Virus record (IMG/VR): IMGVR_UViG_3300028388_002547
Coordinates: 1 to 51,801 of that record
Source: a virus
Length of the DNA: 51,801 bases
Direction: 5' to 3' (one strand)
Below are positions 18,126 to 26,169 of the stretch, in pieces (the stretch's first letter is position 1; the number at the start of each line of letters is the position of its first letter). The notes under the pieces are model-generated. The model did no database searches. It had not been told where the DNA came from and was given only the letters and a program-made list of their open reading frames with translations. Position numbers and translations under genes: made by a program.

Positions 18126-18608
18126 TTATAATTCTAATTCATCACAAGCAATAATAAATTCTTTAACAATCTTGGAACGAACTATATCCTCTTTCTCGAA
18201 ACTAATACAAGAAAAAGACTTCATACGTTCTACAACCATCATCATATTATTTAAGCCTGTAACCTCTTTTCTTGAACGATTCATATTAAAATCTGACTGG
18301 CGAAAATCACCACAAAATATTATTTGTGTTTTATCACCCAGTCTTGTCATTATACTATGATATTCGTGCCATGTCAAGTTCTGGCACTCATCAACTACAA
18401 CAACACAATCATTTATATTTATACCTCTGACAAATGAAGTACTCATGAAATGAACAACTTCATTTTCCACCAATGTTTCATACGGATTCATTATGTTACA
18501 TATTTCATAACAAATGGATTCATATAATACGTTTTTTTGTTTTTCTGTTATTGGATTAATTTTTCTAAGTGATAACTTACCGCTCTTCCGACAATGATAT
18601 TTGCTCAT
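18126..18608 (-). CDS. PhoH-like protein lacking the Walker A region
   Basis: 160 aa. The first residues match the start of phage PhoH proteins (LRKINPITEKQKNV) and the rest matches the second half: VVHFMSTSFVRGININDCVV, Walker B VVVVDECQNL, TRLGDKTQIIFCGDFRQSDF and EDIVRSKIVKEFII. The GxxGxGKT P-loop and the roughly 60 following residues that normally lie between these parts are absent, without a frameshift. T4-like PhoH proteins are usually well above 200 aa. The protein could hardly hydrolyse ATP in the normal way. It may be a decayed gene, a regulatory remnant, or an assembly artefact. Confidence 0.8.
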   Translation of the reverse strand: MSKYHCRKSGKLSLRKINPITEKQKNVLYESICYEICNIMNPYETLVENEVVHFMSTSFVRGININDCVVVVDECQNLTWHEYHSIMTRLGDKTQIIFCGDFRQSDFNMNRSRKEVTGLNNMMMVVERMKSFSCISFEKEDIVRSKIVKEFIIACDELEL

Positions 18609-18624
18609 TTATGGCCTATTGGTT

Positions 18625-18891
18625 CTAATAGTCTTTCATATTTGAACGCCTATTACTCTTTTTGATCCTTTTAGTTATCTCTCTAAATTCGTCGGTAGGT
18701 TTATGCCTAGCAGTTCCGACGGTTGTTCTCATAATATCCATCCAACCTACAGCACCAAGTACAATGTAAAGGCTATCCTTCGCACCGCATTTTTTACAAG
18801 GTTCTTTAGTTGGATTTTCTCTATCATTAACACTAAGAATCTCCGTGAAACTATCTTCACATTCTTTACAAGAATATTCGTAAATAGGCAT
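18625..18891 (-). CDS. FmdB-like zinc ribbon protein
   Basis: 88 aa. Starts MPIYEYSCKECEDSFTEI and has a second pair CKKCG, giving CxxC-n-CxxC as in FmdB/CxxC_CxxC_SSSS proteins. The C-terminal half is basic (KRIKKSNRRSNM). Such genes are frequent in marine T4-like phages. A zinc-stabilised regulatory or nucleic-acid-binding role is likely, but the target is unknown. Confidence 0.85.
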   Translation of the reverse strand: MPIYEYSCKECEDSFTEILSVNDRENPTKEPCKKCGAKDSLYIVLGAVGWMDIMRTTVGTARHKPTDEFREITKRIKKSNRRSNMKDY

Positions 18892-18904
18892 TGTTTCCCT
18901 CTTT

Positions 18905-19438
18905 CTAATTATTTATAAACCAACTCGGCTTGTTTCTAATAGTCCATTGACAAAAATTAAACTTTTCTTTAATATAATATTCACGATATGATTTCACTGC
19001 TCCACCAACTTTACAATAATCTGGCATCGCTAAAGGTGGTTCAGTAAATTCGTCCATAGTTATATTATCAGGAACATAGTTTAATATACCACGAAAAATT
19101 GAATCGCATTTATGTACTTTGATGTATCTATATGTATATTCATCACATAAAGAAACAAATAGTTCATATAACCATTTATAATTCTGATCAGATTTTCTGG
19201 CCCATATACAGCATGGATGATTGATATGTGTTGCTTTATATAAAATTGACTCTAGGTTGGAATTGAGTTTGTAATGCTTCTTTTTTCTGCCATTATTTAA
19301 TATGACCAGTTCACCATCAAGAACTCGATGGGATGTGCATAGAATCTGTGCTGTTTCTAAAATCATCTTAACACAATGTTTATTATTGTGCATTTGTGCC
19401 GCAACAGACGGATCTGAATCAAGATAAAATATATTCAT
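18905..19438 (-). CDS. Conserved T4-like phage protein of unknown function
   Basis: 177 aa. Starts MNIFYLDSDPSVAAQMHNNK, then HCVKMILETAQILCTSHRVL, HINHPCCIWARKSDQNYKWL and a LFVSLCDEYTYRYIKVHKC stretch. I recognise this as a protein widespread in T4-like and other environmental phages. Invariant-looking His, Lys, Arg and Asp residues suggest an enzyme. A relationship to pyrimidine-dimer glycosylases has come to mind but I cannot support it from the sequence. Confidence 0.75.
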   Translation of the reverse strand: MNIFYLDSDPSVAAQMHNNKHCVKMILETAQILCTSHRVLDGELVILNNGRKKKHYKLNSNLESILYKATHINHPCCIWARKSDQNYKWLYELFVSLCDEYTYRYIKVHKCDSIFRGILNYVPDNITMDEFTEPPLAMPDYCKVGGAVKSYREYYIKEKFNFCQWTIRNKPSWFINN

Positions 19439-19455
19439 AATATAATTATACTATA

Positions 19456-20058
19456 TTAGTCTAATTCGTCAAGGAATAAACCATCAATATCTTCGAGTCT
19501 AATATTCTCATTGCGTAATATGATACCACGCACATACACATTCGGATAATGAACGGAGTATACTGACTCAAACGTGAATGTTTGCCCCTTCATTCTGGTG
19601 TACATTTCCCCTGCTCTCTGTGGTCTGAATTTACCTATATCCATTTCTTGATCTTTACTAACATAAGCACCTGACCTTGATGTAGTGCCAATCAATAGAG
19701 CATTTTCTGAATCAAATGGTTTATATATTATCGAGTCTTGATCATACTTCTTACCAAGTTTCTTTAGAACACCTTTAAATTTTCCACCATCATCAGAATC
19801 AGGCCCGATAACAAAGAAAGATTTCTCTTTTTGCTTGACGACCGACCCATCATCTTGTGTTTCTAGGTATGTACCTTCCACCGTACTATAACCATACCCA
19901 GCTTGACGAATATCACTACCAAGTTTTTTTGATAGACTTAGATTTTCTTTCTTGGAATTACCATATCGAAAAGCTGAAATCATTCCAACACTTCTATCTT
20001 GATTGTGTTTGAGTAATCTTGACAACGACGATTCTTTGATAAATTTTCTATAGCTCAT
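19456..20058 (-). CDS. Conserved phage protein, possibly DUF3293-like
   Basis: 200 aa. The order GMISAFR, SKKLGSDIRQAGYGYSTVEG, then KQKEKSFFVIGPDSDD resembles small phage proteins related to DUF3293, in which an arginine-containing N-terminal strand precedes a Gly-Tyr-Gly-Tyr loop. The C-terminal half has KFRPQRAGEMYTRMKGQTFT. Function is unknown. It overlaps the upstream gene by 11 bases. Confidence 0.65.
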   Translation of the reverse strand: MSYRKFIKESSLSRLLKHNQDRSVGMISAFRYGNSKKENLSLSKKLGSDIRQAGYGYSTVEGTYLETQDDGSVVKQKEKSFFVIGPDSDDGGKFKGVLKKLGKKYDQDSIIYKPFDSENALLIGTTSRSGAYVSKDQEMDIGKFRPQRAGEMYTRMKGQTFTFESVYSVHYPNVYVRGIILRNENIRLEDIDGLFLDELD

Positions 20059-20566
20059 CTTTTCTCTCTAATTTATAGTACTTGTTTGATATATATGGAT
20101 ATTTATTTATATAATCCTTAATTACCTTATATTTATCATCTGGTATATCATCACCTACAAACATTTTAAATCTCCTGATATCTTCATACAAATATGGTAT
20201 GCACAATTCGATTGTTTCCATGAAAAGTTTGTCGTCAATATTGTTCTTCTTGATATCTATATATTTATCATATAATCTATTTCGAACGCCTACAAGATCA
20301 TTATACTCCCTCGTTGCTTCTTTAGCAAGTACATGATTCTTTATTTCTTCCGGCAGTTCTTCTAATTGTGAGTTATTCCAATAAACAACTGACTCACCTA
20401 TTGATTCAAAGAAAGGACTCTCTTTTAATGACCGATATTCATCGGGTCTTGGAGCCCTTTCTTCTGGTGAGTAAAAAGCATATAAACATTTACCAGTCTT
20501 GCTATTCTGATATGTCGCCAACACTGGTTCTTTACCTGTCTTTATACATCTTTTCATGTCTTTCAT
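20048..20566 (-). CDS. Hypothetical protein, 172 aa
   Basis: Not recognised. The N-terminal 40 residues look like a small beta domain (EPVLATYQNSKTGKCLYAFY) and the rest is helical and charged. Start ATG overlaps the upstream stop (TAATG), and the next gene overlaps by 11 bases, so it is a cistron of the 19.4-21.0 kb operon. No membrane or metal motif is present. Confidence 0.65.
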   Translation of the reverse strand: MKDMKRCIKTGKEPVLATYQNSKTGKCLYAFYSPEERAPRPDEYRSLKESPFFESIGESVVYWNNSQLEELPEEIKNHVLAKEATREYNDLVGVRNRLYDKYIDIKKNNIDDKLFMETIELCIPYLYEDIRRFKMFVGDDIPDDKYKVIKDYINKYPYISNKYYKLERKDEL

Positions 20567-20970
20567 TAAATTCTATCATACTCAATTAATGCTTTTAAAT
20601 TTCTAGTAACCAATCCATTTACACTATCCTTTATCTCATCTAAAGATATATAAAATGATGGAATACCTAACTCTCTTGCATACTTCAATTCATCAATCAC
20701 ACCTAATGATTCTTCCCATCCAGGAATCGTCAATACTATAACAGCATCACAATGGTCTAAGAAAGATTTATCACAATCTTCCCAGAAATCCCAATCGGTT
20801 GGAATATCTTCGATAACCATTGGATGATTATATGCTATAGGCGAAAATGCCCATATTCTGTGATGTACAATAAGATGAATAGATGCAATCTGTGCGTCTT
20901 TAAATCTTTTCTCCCTTATATTTTCATCAACATGTGTATATGGTGATGCCACGTAATATATTTTTCCCAT
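20566..20970 (-). CDS. DUF1937 / nucleoside deoxyribosyltransferase-like protein
   Basis: 134 aa. Starts KIYYVASPYTHVDENIREKR, then FSPIAYNHPMVIE, DWDFWEDCDKSFLDHCDAVI and LTIPGWEESLGVIDELKYAR. This is the DUF1937 pattern, a Rossmann-like relative of nucleoside 2-deoxyribosyltransferases. A role in nucleotide or base exchange is plausible. It heads its operon behind a consensus promoter with GGAGGG before the ATG. Confidence 0.8.
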   Translation of the reverse strand: MGKIYYVASPYTHVDENIREKRFKDAQIASIHLIVHHRIWAFSPIAYNHPMVIEDIPTDWDFWEDCDKSFLDHCDAVIVLTIPGWEESLGVIDELKYARELGIPSFYISLDEIKDSVNGLVTRNLKALIEYDRI

Positions 20971-21002
20971 ATTAAACCCTCCATTAGTTATTATTTCTAT
21001 AT

Positions 21003-21030
21003 ATTATACTATATTCAATGGAGATGTCAA
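21003..21030 (-). promoter_or_regulatory. Sigma70-type promoter for the DUF1937-led operon
   Basis: Minus strand TTGACA (21030-21025), 16-base spacer, TATAAT (21008-21003). Both hexamers are perfect. It lies just after the stop of the HELQH membrane-protein gene, the same layout as the ligase promoter. Confidence 0.8.
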
Positions 21031-21031
21031 A

Positions 21032-21784
21032 TTATTTTTTTGTGGACAACTCATGAACAACTTTACCAACTAATGGTGTCTCAAAATAAGGAGGTTCACA
21101 TGATTTCCATATCTGTTGATGGTGTCCGCCACCATAGCCAGTCTTTTTCTTGAGAAAAAGGTGTTGTAATTCATGGCGATATATACCCTCTACGTTATAA
21201 TTCTCGACAATAAAAACCGTGTCTGTGTTGGTATCAAAATATCCAACAGCACCCATAAATTCTGTAACCATTATAAGGTTGGCGCCACCATTATATACGA
21301 CGCCCATTGATGCGGATGATATAACAAAGCATCTAGGTATATTAATTTCACTTGAAATTGGATCATCTTTCCACAATTCATTAGCACATGTTAAAGCACG
21401 TTCATAATGTTTTACCTCATTAAAATAGGCTCCACATGGTTTTAAATTATCCCAATTTGTATAATTATTAATCATTTCTGTCGGAAGTGGAGTAGTTTTA
21501 ATGTGAGTCTGAACAACATGTCTTCCACCCACATCAGTGACGATAGGTTTAGGTGTGCAACCAAATACATATAATGTAAAAAAGGCAACTAATGCAAAGG
21601 ATATAATATAGAATACCACTTTTATAAATGTGCCTATGAAAAATCTAACATATCTATTATAATATATGGCAACAAGAAATTTCCATAATGAAACTAAAAT
21701 ATTTTTGGGTATTGATCCCAAAATATATACTAATGAATCATGGCAAAAAACCAGTACCTTCTTTGTTGTTTCCTTTAATTTCAT
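21032..21784 (-). CDS. Membrane-anchored protein with HELQH zincin-like motif
   Basis: 250 aa. Residues about 35-75 hold one or two membrane helices ending in LYVFGC, which resembles a lipobox but lies too far from the start for a simple lipoprotein. The outer domain has six Cys and, near residue 207, IYRHELQHLFL followed by GYGGGHHQQIWKSC. HExxH with a downstream His is the zinc-binding pattern of metallopeptidases. The likely location is the inner membrane with the catalytic domain in the periplasm. It overlaps no neighbour and follows the DUF6433-like gene by 1 base. Peptidase activity is inferred from the motif. Confidence 0.7.
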   Translation of the reverse strand: MKLKETTKKVLVFCHDSLVYILGSIPKNILVSLWKFLVAIYYNRYVRFFIGTFIKVVFYIISFALVAFFTLYVFGCTPKPIVTDVGGRHVVQTHIKTTPLPTEMINNYTNWDNLKPCGAYFNEVKHYERALTCANELWKDDPISSEINIPRCFVISSASMGVVYNGGANLIMVTEFMGAVGYFDTNTDTVFIVENYNVEGIYRHELQHLFLKKKTGYGGGHHQQIWKSCEPPYFETPLVGKVVHELSTKK

Positions 21785-21785
21785 A

Positions 21786-22307
21786 TTATCCCTCTGTTAT
21801 TTCGTTGTTTGTATTTTCTTCAAGGCTCTCAGACTCGACTGGTTTTTTCTTTTTATTAACTTTTTTCGTCGAAATAGGAGCTAGTTCTGGTATTAGTTTT
21901 TTTAATTTCTTCGGTGATATACCAAGATCTAATTTCTTGTCTTTAATCAATACCAAATACTCTCGTTCTTTCTGGTCTATACCAGCATACAGATCGAAAA
22001 ATAATGACTCTCGTCTAGGTGGTTTGAGATTTCTACATGGAACATCATTTACCGATGCAAAAATATTCATCTTTCTGGCTTCGGCCTTTAAACTGGTATA
22101 ACCAAAACCATTTGGACATTCTTCTACTTTGATTGGCGGAGTACCCTCTGGTATTAATGATTTTATTTTCTTATCATAAGCAAAGAGTAACAATGCCTTT
22201 AGTGGAACTGTGCATTGTATGTAATGCTTTTCGAGTATTGATAGCTTTGTTGCTTCATCTTCTGCTTTTATAACTTCGTCAAATATTTCACCAATAGTCA
22301 TATTCAT
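21786..22307 (-). CDS. Conserved T4-like phage protein, DUF6433-like
   Basis: 173 aa from the ATG at 22307, preferred because AAAGGAG precedes it; an upstream in-frame ATG at 22331 overlaps the RNase H gene. Helical core with an ATKLSILEKHYIQCTVPLKA segment, then LIPEGTPPIKVEECPNGFGY and KPPRRESLFFDLYAGIDQKE, ending in a Lys-rich tail. The RRE-LFF-LYAGI/LE motif is typical of a conserved phage family placed near replication genes. Function is unknown. Confidence 0.75.
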   Translation of the reverse strand: MNMTIGEIFDEVIKAEDEATKLSILEKHYIQCTVPLKALLLFAYDKKIKSLIPEGTPPIKVEECPNGFGYTSLKAEARKMNIFASVNDVPCRNLKPPRRESLFFDLYAGIDQKEREYLVLIKDKKLDLGISPKKLKKLIPELAPISTKKVNKKKKPVESESLEENTNNEITEG

Positions 22308-22320
22308 TTCATAATCTCCT

Positions 22321-23202
22321 TTAAAAATCATTTATATGGGGTGTCAATAATTTCAATTTATTCATAACAAAATATTTAAAAAGTCCACTTCTATCAGGAA
22401 CTTTTGCATTGTGGTATGATTCTATTATATCTTTCTTGACTTCTTTAGGTATTTGAGATAGATCAATAATTTCTTTATTGCGATAAAAATTTCTTTCTGC
22501 TTTACTATCTGTCCATACACCTGTATTTATCTGCTCCAGAATAGCTTCTTTTCTTTTCTTTGTCAACTTACTTTGCTTCTTGTTCTCATCAAATAGAGAA
22601 TCATCTGAACTTACAATATTCGGAACACCATCACCCGAATCACCTTTCATAAGATGTTCTATTAAATATTCTTGTGGATCATCTGTGTATATAAACTTTT
22701 TGAGAATAGGCGAATACTGCTTGACATTATCATATTTTTGTAATTGTAGAAAATCTTTATCAGATGACAATATTAATACTTTCTGCTTGCTATCCACTAA
22801 TAAGCCATCAAGTTCATTCTCTTGTAGGTACTCGCACATTGTAGCTATTATATCATCCGCTTCTGCTTCATCAACAAGAACAACTTTATATGGAAAAATA
22901 TTATCTATTTCATCTCTAATTTTATTAAGAGATCCGAATATTAAATTCCAATCATAATCTGACTTCTCTCTGAGTTTCTTTCTATTCGCCTTATAATATT
23001 TGAAATATGTTTTTCTCCAATACTTTCTTCCGTCACAGCAAAAAACCATTTCACCAAACTCATCTGAGAATTTACCACGAAAATAATGTATTGAAGATAG
23101 CACCATGTGCCTAACAAGACTTTCATTTAATTCCATTCTTGATGAATGAAGCTGGGACATTAAATTACTGATCACAACTTGGTTAAAATCCACAAGTATC
23201 AT
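22321..23202 (-). CDS. rnh: RNase H / 5'-3' flap exonuclease (T4 rnh-like)
   Basis: 293 aa, near T4 RNase H (305 aa). Metal-binding acidic residues lie in MILVDFNQ, VLVDEAEADDIIATMCEYLQ, LILSSDKDFLQLQ and KGDSGDGVPNI, the FEN-1/5' nuclease order. The bridge region has KYWRKTYFKYYKANRKKLRE, the basic helix that grips DNA. It removes RNA primers from Okazaki fragments. It shares a leftward operon with the ExoI-like nuclease. Confidence 0.93.
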   Translation of the reverse strand: MILVDFNQVVISNLMSQLHSSRMELNESLVRHMVLSSIHYFRGKFSDEFGEMVFCCDGRKYWRKTYFKYYKANRKKLREKSDYDWNLIFGSLNKIRDEIDNIFPYKVVLVDEAEADDIIATMCEYLQENELDGLLVDSKQKVLILSSDKDFLQLQKYDNVKQYSPILKKFIYTDDPQEYLIEHLMKGDSGDGVPNIVSSDDSLFDENKKQSKLTKKRKEAILEQINTGVWTDSKAERNFYRNKEIIDLSQIPKEVKKDIIESYHNAKVPDRSGLFKYFVMNKLKLLTPHINDF

Positions 23203-23211
23203 ATAAACCTC

Positions 23212-24627
23212 CTATAATTTCACTCTAGGACGCACAATATTTTTTAGAGCGTCATAACAAAAGAAATTGACATCACTCTGATGATAAAATTTCTGTAGGG
23301 ATATCATTAACTTTTTGTCCTCGTCTGAGCCATTTTCATGTGATTCCTTTATCTCATCATACAATTCCTTTAGAGTTATATGAAAATCTTCCGGATATAA
23401 ACCATCATCATATTTCGAATCTGGATTAAATTTACTCAACTTTAATTTTCCACCATATCTATATTTACAATATTCTTGGAATGGTTTCAGTAAATTTGAA
23501 TTACCGATGTTATTACATTGATTCATTTTATATCGCAAGTATAACAACGCACCATTCTTACTTCTTTCTTCTTTCAATCTATCTATTGTATCATATTTTA
23601 TACAATGAATCAATGCATTCATTTCATTAAATCCTAGAGTATAGATGTGCTGTTCCAGATCACAATTTTTGTGAGGAAAATATGTCTCTAAATCTATATC
23701 TGTCGCATCTTGAAATGTTTTCAATAACTTGGCAATCTCTTCATCATCTCTAATATCTTCAACAACAAATGAAAACGCATCTTTGTTTACCCATTGCGAC
23801 GACTCACGGGCATATCTAAGACCATCATCCGGCCAAAAATCTTGAAGAGAATCTACATCGATCCATAGAGCATAATTTCCCTGATCATCCAATAAGACAT
23901 AATCTTTAAATTCTAGTTCTCCAGGATTATCAAAAGATGGCATTACTCTAGTAAAAACTCTACCCCACCTTTCTCTACTTCCATCCAGCGGCTCGTATGT
24001 ATTAGCCCTACGAACATCAAACTCTTCACCAAAACGATCAATAATATATTTTGATAATTTGATAGTTAAAATAACATCACTCAATGATTCATGATCCTGT
24101 TTCTCGTCTTGACCTAATATTCCAAACTTCTTACATAGCTTTTCTAATTTAAATGGTCTATCATTTCCATCTATTACTATTCTTCTAAACTCCTCATTCT
24201 TACTAGCAACATAATATGAGAGAAATCTCGTATCAGCATAATATAGACATCTTTTATTAAAGTATGGATACACACCATTTCTAATCATTGATGTTCTTAA
24301 AAAAGCTAAATCAAATTTACTCGTATTATGACCTATCATTGCAACTGGTTCTCTCTCACGCTCTATCCTAGCGTCTATCCAGTCTTTTATAGCTTGCATA
24401 GCCTCTTTCTCTGTCTGATATATAGATGTCTCTTGATGCTCTAGGACGTCTATCCTGTTAGCTAGGATAGCACCTGGCTGTGGTAGTTGTAACCTTGATA
24501 TCTTAATAGTACCAGTAAATTGATCTATAATTTCAAAATCTTCATCGACCAGCACAAAAGCAAAATTTAATATTTGACCGATTGGATTTATATCACTTGT
24601 CTCTAAATCCCAAAATATACTCTTCAT
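23212..24627 (-). CDS. Exonuclease I-like DEDDh 3'-5' exonuclease
   Basis: 471 aa, the size of bacterial ExoI (SbcB, about 475 aa). Exo I motif FWDLETSD (Asp7, Glu9), Exo II GHNTSKFDLAFLRTSMIRNG and Exo III HESLSDVILTIKL are in order, followed by a long region like the SH3/C-terminal part of ExoI with RWGRVFTRVMPSFDNPGELE. It should degrade single-stranded DNA from 3' ends. Full-length ExoI homologues are not part of the T4 core. It may process recombination ends or host DNA. Its ATG overlaps the upstream stop. Confidence 0.87.
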   Translation of the reverse strand: MKSIFWDLETSDINPIGQILNFAFVLVDEDFEIIDQFTGTIKISRLQLPQPGAILANRIDVLEHQETSIYQTEKEAMQAIKDWIDARIEREREPVAMIGHNTSKFDLAFLRTSMIRNGVYPYFNKRCLYYADTRFLSYYVASKNEEFRRIVIDGNDRPFKLEKLCKKFGILGQDEKQDHESLSDVILTIKLSKYIIDRFGEEFDVRRANTYEPLDGSRERWGRVFTRVMPSFDNPGELEFKDYVLLDDQGNYALWIDVDSLQDFWPDDGLRYARESSQWVNKDAFSFVVEDIRDDEEIAKLLKTFQDATDIDLETYFPHKNCDLEQHIYTLGFNEMNALIHCIKYDTIDRLKEERSKNGALLYLRYKMNQCNNIGNSNLLKPFQEYCKYRYGGKLKLSKFNPDSKYDDGLYPEDFHITLKELYDEIKESHENGSDEDKKLMISLQKFYHQSDVNFFCYDALKNIVRPRVKL

Positions 24628-25751
24628 TAATACACCTTCAATAAAATTGTATGCTTATTCAACCTACCATTTGGAGTATAATCAGTTGTTTTAATTTTCT
24701 CCAAAATTTTCCTACAACGAGTTTTGGCATTACTCATTATTTCTGGAATAACCTCATCAGGTTTCCGTAACCTTTTTTCCAAAGATGAATCATCTACATT
24801 TTGAAGTGTTGAGCCTTTTATCATAAAGCCAGTAGCACTACTGCAAACATATCTAGTTAGTTTTTTATTCTTCGTATTGTATGTCCATAATTCAGACTTT
24901 CCGATTATCTTTTCTGGATTAATACTTTTTAATGATAAATTATTATATTCTTTTAAGTAATGTAGTTTCTTTACCTGCTCTTTGGGTGTCTTAATTTTTC
25001 TTTTTCTTTTCTTTCTGGTTGGTTTAATTTTGGCAATCTCTTCTTTATATTTCTCCAAATCTCTAAAAATATCTGTATAAAATCCTATGAACTTTTTCAT
25101 GTGAGTTTTCTTATAACAAGACATTGATTCAAGCATTTCTTTATCACCGTTTAATGCTTCTTGGAAAGGTATGATCTGTCTATCAATATATTCAGATATC
25201 TTATTGAAGTGAATACTCTTTACACTATTTGTATGCAAAAAATTATAGAATGAAAAATCTGACTTAAATTTATTCTCAATAAAATTATCCAATTCTTCTT
25301 CAAGTGTTCCAATATATTCAATATATTGCTCATTGATATAATCTTGGATTGTTTTCTTTCTAACCTTAACGTCTTTCTTTTTTCTGTTATGTATTCTTTT
25401 ACCACGTTCTATTGCGGAATTTATGGCATCATATAAGTGATTTTGACCATTTTCATCCAACTCATATTCATCATTATTCATGCTAATTCTTGCGAGCCAA
25501 CCTGAATTTAATGGTATATATTTGTCTGGAGATTCTTTGAAGTATTTTATATCTGTACTATCATAATCACGATCTTCTTTCATATATTGGATTATATACT
25601 TGACACAATCCTTTCTCGATTTATTCGCATTATACCAGTTTAATAATCTCAATATTTCCATATCACCATTATCCAATGAAAATACTGGCTCAGTGATCTG
25701 CTTTTCCAAAATCTTTCTATCTTTAATTTTTCTCTTGGTCTTTCTATCCAT
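24627..25751 (-). CDS. Conserved basic protein of marine T4-like phages, unknown function
   Basis: 374 aa from the ATG at 25751; a GTG at 25766 is in frame. Very Lys-rich with several charged helices. The segment LHYLKEYNNLSLKSINPEKI, then IGKSELWTYNTKNKKLTRYV and IKGSTLQNVDDSSLEKRLRK, is a pattern I know from marine T4-like phages without an assigned role. It sits upstream of ExoI-like and RNase H genes, which suggests DNA metabolism. A degenerate copy of the repeated early-type promoter lies about 40 bases upstream. Confidence 0.75.
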   Translation of the reverse strand: MDRKTKRKIKDRKILEKQITEPVFSLDNGDMEILRLLNWYNANKSRKDCVKYIIQYMKEDRDYDSTDIKYFKESPDKYIPLNSGWLARISMNNDEYELDENGQNHLYDAINSAIERGKRIHNRKKKDVKVRKKTIQDYINEQYIEYIGTLEEELDNFIENKFKSDFSFYNFLHTNSVKSIHFNKISEYIDRQIIPFQEALNGDKEMLESMSCYKKTHMKKFIGFYTDIFRDLEKYKEEIAKIKPTRKKRKRKIKTPKEQVKKLHYLKEYNNLSLKSINPEKIIGKSELWTYNTKNKKLTRYVCSSATGFMIKGSTLQNVDDSSLEKRLRKPDEVIPEIMSNAKTRCRKILEKIKTTDYTPNGRLNKHTILLKVY

Positions 25752-25787
25752 GATGTATTGTATCACTTATATAATATAAATCAAATC

Positions 25788-25807
25788 TTCTATATAGGAT
25801 ATCGTCA
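25788..25807 (-). promoter_or_regulatory. Early-type promoter core, isolated copy
   Basis: The minus strand carries the exact 20-base core TGACGATATCCTATATAGAA found before the small genes at 46-51 kb. The upstream -35-like GTTT box is not well conserved here (GTCTAA instead). It points towards the conserved basic protein and the nuclease operon. Confidence 0.65.
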
Positions 25808-25878
25808 TATTCTGATTGGAACATTAGACTTTGGCTCATTATTATGACTAAAATATCTCAATAATTATAATATATTAC

Positions 25879-26058
25879 TTAATCTATAACCTTAACAAGT
25901 CCAGCTTTCAATAATTTTGTCAATTCTAGTACGGCTGTATTATCTGCATAGGTTATATGACCCAATGTGGATAAATGATTGATATGTTCTTGGTCTTTCA
26001 CACTCATCTGACCATTTTCTAAAATTCTCACTATTACATCTTTTATATTATTTTCCAT
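25879..26058 (-). CDS. Hypothetical protein, 59 aa
   Basis: ATG at 26058 with AAAGGAG seven bases upstream; TAA at 25879. The product starts MENNIKDVIVRILENGQMSV and ends TKLLKAGLVKVID. It is helical with a possible winged-helix-like outline, but too short to be certain. It is not in an operon with its right neighbour, which is divergent. Confidence 0.7.
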   Translation of the reverse strand: MENNIKDVIVRILENGQMSVKDQEHINHLSTLGHITYADNTAVLELTKLLKAGLVKVID

Positions 26059-26089
26059 GTTTCTCCTTTAATTATCAATTTACACTATA

Positions 26090-26097
26090 TATAAATA
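26090..26097 (+). promoter_or_regulatory. T4-type late promoter for the Ig-like virion protein
   Basis: Perfect TATAAATA on the plus strand, 72 bases before the ATG at 26170. AAAAGGAG provides the ribosome-binding site. It drives a single rightward gene that stands alone among leftward early genes. Confidence 0.85.
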
Positions 26098-26169
26098 TAC
26101 GGTATGTACTAATTATATATTATGTATAGTAAATGATCAAATTATTTAATAAGCAAAAGGAGATTTAAA

